DNA of 62,000 nt. Origin: Symbiodinium natans (lineage: Eukaryota; Sar; Dinophyceae; Suessiales; Symbiodiniaceae). The stretch covers positions 1-62,000 of the forward strand of contig CAJNDS010000413.1 in NCBI GenBank assembly GCA_905221605.1, read 5' to 3'. This document shows positions 58,459 to 62,000 of the stretch, in pieces. A program made the translations under genes and the position numbers. Below the pieces are notes generated by a model. The model was given only the letters and a program-made list of their open reading frames with translations, was not told the DNA's origin and did not search any database. The stretch's first letter is position 1; each line of letters begins with the position of its first letter.

Positions 58459-58973
58459 AAGCAATGAAGGAAACCAGACGCCGGCGATTCACAAGGACGA
58501 GATCGTGTTTTGCGTGGCTCCAGAAGGGCACAGGCACATTTTGCGAGTCGTTGGAAGATAGGGGTCCCATGTAGAAACTTGCTGATTAATCCGCAAATCT
58601 AGAGAACTTCTGATAAAGAGTATCCCCAAAAGGGACGCAGTTTCGAACAACCACCGAGGCGAGCTTGCGAAACTGTATGTCTAGCCAGCTTAGCCCTCGC
58701 CGTCTTTGTCAAAACCCGGTGGTGGCGGCTGATCTAAACTATTGGAACTCTAGATACATTCTAGTAGTGTGGCCCTCTTCTGCCAAGAAGCACGTGTGGA
58801 AGAACCAGGGCGCTTGCCAAGGCTGTGTCAATCATCTTCTGGAATCGGTTCGCCAGCAGAGTGCTCTCCACACCTTTCGTGCGTGAATAAACACAGAGAG
58901 AGAGAGAGAGAGAGTGACAGAGAGAGAGAGAGAGAAAGACAAAGAGAGAGACGACAGATATATAGAATATATA

Positions 58974-59009
<36 letters not shown>

Positions 59010-60751
59010 TGTATGTATGTATGTATAATGGAGCATACTGCAGTACACTACCCAGTATATTGCAGATGTGACGAAACGTGTACAAACTTCTCCTTATCAT
59101 TTACAAGCCTACATGCTTGCTACTGGCAAGGCATCTTTCCAGCTCTATGTTGCGAAGATAGGAGCATTTGTTCCTGACATCACTGGGGCATTGTCTTGTT
59201 GCCGTTTAAACAGCGCGCGCGGGCGTCATCGAAAGTCCTATTGCCCTGGCTCTGCATCTCTTGGTTTCGCTTTACGTGTCAGGCCAGGAAGGGAAGCCGA
59301 AGTAAGCCAAACAAGCCATGAAAGATCGCCCTGGTCTTGCATGACAGCGCGCCCCTTCTTGCAAAACTGGTCTCTCGGTCCCGTTGCAGATGAGATCTAC
59401 CCATAAGCATAAGCTCAACCAGTTAACCCCAATCACTGTGCCCATCTGCAGTGGCTGAGTTCCGGACAGTGCGCAACTCCGCAGTACTGCAACTGAAGGT
59501 CGGGAGGGTTCAAGAAGCATGCCACCTTGGCAACTTCGCTTCAAAAGCTCACACGGAGACATGTGAAAGAAACGGCCAAGTGGTCGACCCTGTTTGCGCA
59601 GTAAGTCCGATGATTTGATGGCGGTCCGCGACGTGATGTCCCACAACTCCCCCCCGAAAACATGGACCCATCGAAGTTCCTTGCTGGCCAGGGATCCATA
59701 CCACCAAGAACGGGCACCTTAGCTGTTCATCGTGTCCCCTTTGAAGACCATATGATGTGGATGTGCCCCCTTAAAGTTCCAGCCCTTCACAGGGATTCTA
59801 GTGCCCCCTATTAGAATCCCTGTTTAGGACTATAAGGGGGAACATCCCAAACCAAAATATGCTTTCTGGTCTGCTAAAGGCTAGAGGCGACGAGCTCCAA
59901 CATACTCGACATCTCAAACAGCATGTACAACTAGCATTTGAAGCGAGTTGAATGTCCATATCCGTCTGGGCACCTCCTCCAGTAAGGGGCCCAGGCGAAC
60001 AAGCAGTTCACCCTGGACCCGGATCCGGTCGATGCCCAAATTGGCACCGTGCCTTGGAGCTTGGGCTTCGACTCTCGCACTCGCGCAAGGGAAGTAAGGC
60101 TTCGGAACTTCGGCAGGCAACTGCGGCAGGTAGTGCAACCGATTTTCCGGCACGTCGTGTTGAACCGGAGATGGGTTTGGGCGGTCAGGAAGAGTCTTCC
60201 TTCGGCCACGGAGGCACAATCCAGCCCCGCAAAGGAGCCATAATTAAAGCGGAAAAGCCGAAGAAGTCTCTAAAGAGTCTCTGAAGACCACTTCAGGATC
60301 CACGGCCTTGGACGAAAAATGAGAAATGCAGGGGCTTTCTTCAGCCATGGAAGGGCTGCGAAGACCTCTCTTTCAAGGATGTAGGAATCTAGGGGTTGGT
60401 CGATTATTGTAGGAGTCTGGGACCTAGGGGTTGATCTACTATTGTAGGCCTCGTCCTGCCGAAAGAGGAATTGCCCTCTTCAACCCTTCGCAAGCACAGG
60501 GGTTTGTTCACAGAGATGACGCCCACAGAGGTCTGGTTCATCTTTGGAGGCCCATGGGTAGCAATCGATACCTACGTAACCCCCTTTGACTCTCTGTAGC
60601 TCTCTGTGGCTACTGGCCCGACAGGCGTGTTGTCAACAAGCCCCCCTTTGCTTGGCAGATGTGCTCGGACTGCTCCTGAGACCACAATCTTGCCAATGGC
60701 TGCGTGCGGATTGCCGACTTCAGCGGCGTAAATTGTCTCAAAAAAGATGCC
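58459..60751. other. Spacer with microsatellites; no recognised gene
   Basis: (GA)n at 58899-58950, (TA)n at 58966-58982 and (GTAT)n at 58981-59025. A TGGGATGT-family palindrome lies at 59757-59849. Frames at 59272-59646 (minus) and 59952-60284 (plus, ending IIKAEKPKKSLKSL) are unassigned. The last 470 bp before the carbonic anhydrase stop would hold its 3' untranslated region. Confidence 0.4.
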
Positions 60752-62000
60752 TCAGCTGGAGAGGATCTTGGCCTGGTCTGGGCTGCGTCCTAGCCACTCG
60801 ACCCGTCCGGAGTCCAGGTCGTAGATTCCGCCCTGGATCTCCACCTGGCCGGATTTCACCTTGTCACGGATGTCGGTGCTGCCCTTGATGAGGTTGTTGA
60901 TGGTGTTGAAGACATTCACCTTCACGGCGTGATCTGCAATCTCCTTCTCCGAAGGCTTGCCACCCAGCTCCTTCGCCGCAGTCTCAGCAACGGAGGCCAG
61001 GCCGGCGAGGAGAGTATCCAGGGCCCCTTTGCCCTGAGAGGCTCCCCCTCCTTTGAGGTAGGTGGCGGTGGCACCTTTGATCGCACCGCAGGCAGTGTGA
61101 CCCAGCACCAGCACAAAGCGAGTCTTGAGAGCCGCTGTGCAGAACTCAAGGCTGCCGACGATGCTGCCTCGCGCGTGGGTCACGGTGTTTCCCGCATTTC
61201 TCATGACGAAGACGTCGCCCGGCAGCACGTCGAACACGAGCTCCAGGGGCACGCGCGAGTCGGCGCAGCCGACGATGGCCGTGTGGGGCGCCTGGCCAAT
61301 CGTCGCCAGCGCCTTGCGCATCTCGGGATCGAACTTCCCGGCCATGGGCTTGCCCACCACGAATCGCTCGTTGCCCTCCTTCATGATCTTCAGCGCGGCC
61401 TCGGGATCCATCTGGGGATCCTGGGGAGTCCTCACCGAGGCGTTGCGCAAGGCCTGGTCCATGGAGGGCGGCAGCGAGGACTTGGAGGCCAAGAGAGCAG
61501 ACTGCTCTGGGTTGTGGCCAAGGAATTCCACTCGGCCAGTCTCCAGGTGATAGATGGCACCTTGGAGGTCCACCTTGCCACTGGCCACCGCCTCGCGGAG
61601 GGGCTGACTGAACTTCAGCAGGAAGCTCATGGTGTGGAAAACGTTCACCTTGACGGCGTGCGCTGCGATCTGATCCGCGGTGGCGCCCCGTCCGAGCTCG
61701 TCAGCGGCCTGGCCTGCCACACCGGAGAGGTCAAGGAGCAGTCCCTCCAGTGCACTGCCTGGGGGCAACTTTTCTTTTCTGGAGTCCTTGGATGCCAGGT
61801 AGGTCTGCGTGGCGCCCACAATGGCCCCGCACTTCGTGTGGCCCAAGACAACAATCAGTCGAGAGCCAAGCTTGCCAGTGCAGAACTCAAGGCTGCCAAC
61901 CATGGCACCTTCAGCGTGGGTGCAGGTGTTGCCCGCGTTGCGGAGGACGAAGATCTCTCCTGGCATGGCGTCGAAGAGAGTCTCAATGGGTGCACGTGAG
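60752..62000 (-). CDS. Beta-carbonic anhydrase with at least two tandem domains (5' end outside the window)
   Basis: This zinc enzyme interconverts CO2 and bicarbonate; in photosynthetic dinoflagellates such enzymes can supply CO2 to carbon fixation, but the compartment cannot be told here because the N-terminus is missing. The frame enters from the window edge (codons SRAPIETLFD, so the internal ATG at 61966 is not the start) and stops at 60752. The first domain keeps the zinc HxxC (GHTKCG); its CxDSR lies just beyond the edge, with the SR visible. The second domain is complete: IVGCADSRVPLE and GHTACGAI supply the Cys, Asp-Arg pair and His-x-x-Cys ligands. The repeats are closely alike (PGEIFVLRNAGNT / PGDVFVMRNAGNT). 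There is no intron in 1.25 kb, unlike the other genes here. A long antisense frame (60929-61999) is a shadow. Confidence 0.95.
   Translation of the reverse strand, partial: SRAPIETLFDAMPGEIFVLRNAGNTCTHAEGAMVGSLEFCTGKLGSRLIVVLGHTKCGAIVGATQTYLASKDSRKEKLPPGSALEGLLLDLSGVAGQAADELGRGATADQIAAHAVKVNVFHTMSFLLKFSQPLREAVASGKVDLQGAIYHLETGRVEFLGHNPEQSALLASKSSLPPSMDQALRNASVRTPQDPQMDPEAALKIMKEGNERFVVGKPMAGKFDPEMRKALATIGQAPHTAIVGCADSRVPLELVFDVLPGDVFVMRNAGNTVTHARGSIVGSLEFCTAALKTRFVLVLGHTACGAIKGATATYLKGGGASQGKGALDTLLAGLASVAETAAKELGGKPSEKEIADHAVKVNVFNTINNLIKGSTDIRDKVKSGQVEIQGGIYDLDSGRVEWLGRSPDQAKILSS

Noticed and set aside
60929-61999. 356-codon plus-strand ORF
   Set aside because: It is exactly antisense to the beta-carbonic anhydrase, whose catalytic motifs are intact; GC-rich codons keep the opposite strand open.

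Overview
The window looks like a piece of a dinoflagellate nuclear genome, probably a Symbiodiniaceae-type alga. The evidence is: (i) many interstitial arrays of the plant/alveolate-type telomere heptamer (TTTAGGG/CCCTAAA); (ii) small exons joined across introns that often start GC or GA and end AG, with a G after the acceptor; (iii) relic copies of the dinoflagellate trans-spliced leader (CCATTTTGGCTCAAG) in the DNA; (iv) a giant Ty1/copia polyprotein of the type seen in these algae; (v) a multi-domain beta-carbonic anhydrase. The strain cannot be named from the sequence.

Layout. 1-16.5 kb: a minus-strand ubiquitin-like/ankyrin-repeat gene (start codon at 16538, stop at 1337). Its exons are small unique islands between telomere-like arrays. 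A complete copia element (3728-15756, identical 154-bp LTRs, one 3701-codon ORF) lies in one of its introns in the opposite orientation. 16.5-20 kb: further exon islands in the same repeat sea, best read as an unidentified minus-strand gene, then a 100-bp assembly gap. 20.4-24.4 kb: a minus-strand charged coiled-coil gene built from microexons of 27-75 bp. 25-29 kb: simple repeats and little recognisable coding. 29.4-30.5 kb: exons of an unidentified plus-strand gene. 32.8-34.4 kb: a six-exon minus-strand GNAT acetyltransferase. 37.25-45.12 kb: a minus-strand LINE retrotransposon (zinc-binding ORF1, endonuclease, reverse transcriptase), led by three tandem relic spliced leaders and followed by a second truncated LINE tail. 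45.1-46 kb: an AT-rich block. 49.3-50.5 kb: an EF-hand gene or pseudogene. 51.8-52.25 kb: a (CTA)n array of about 475 bp. 52.3-55.0 kb: exons of an unidentified minus-strand gene. 60.75-62.0 kb: two-domain beta-carbonic anhydrase, cut by the window end.

The recurring theme is the relation between genes and repeats. In the best-resolved genes many introns begin, on the plus strand, with TTTAGGG arrays and end with CCCTAAA arrays, so they carry inverted telomere-like repeats at their ends. Several families of 90-110 bp palindromic MITE-like elements are also scattered through introns and spacers. The copia element carries two telomere heptamers in its own LTR and sits inside such an array. These are sequence observations; whether the repeats take part in splicing, intron gain or targeting is inference.

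All spliced gene models were made by eye from reading frame, splice motifs and protein-like content. No alignment or transcript evidence was available.
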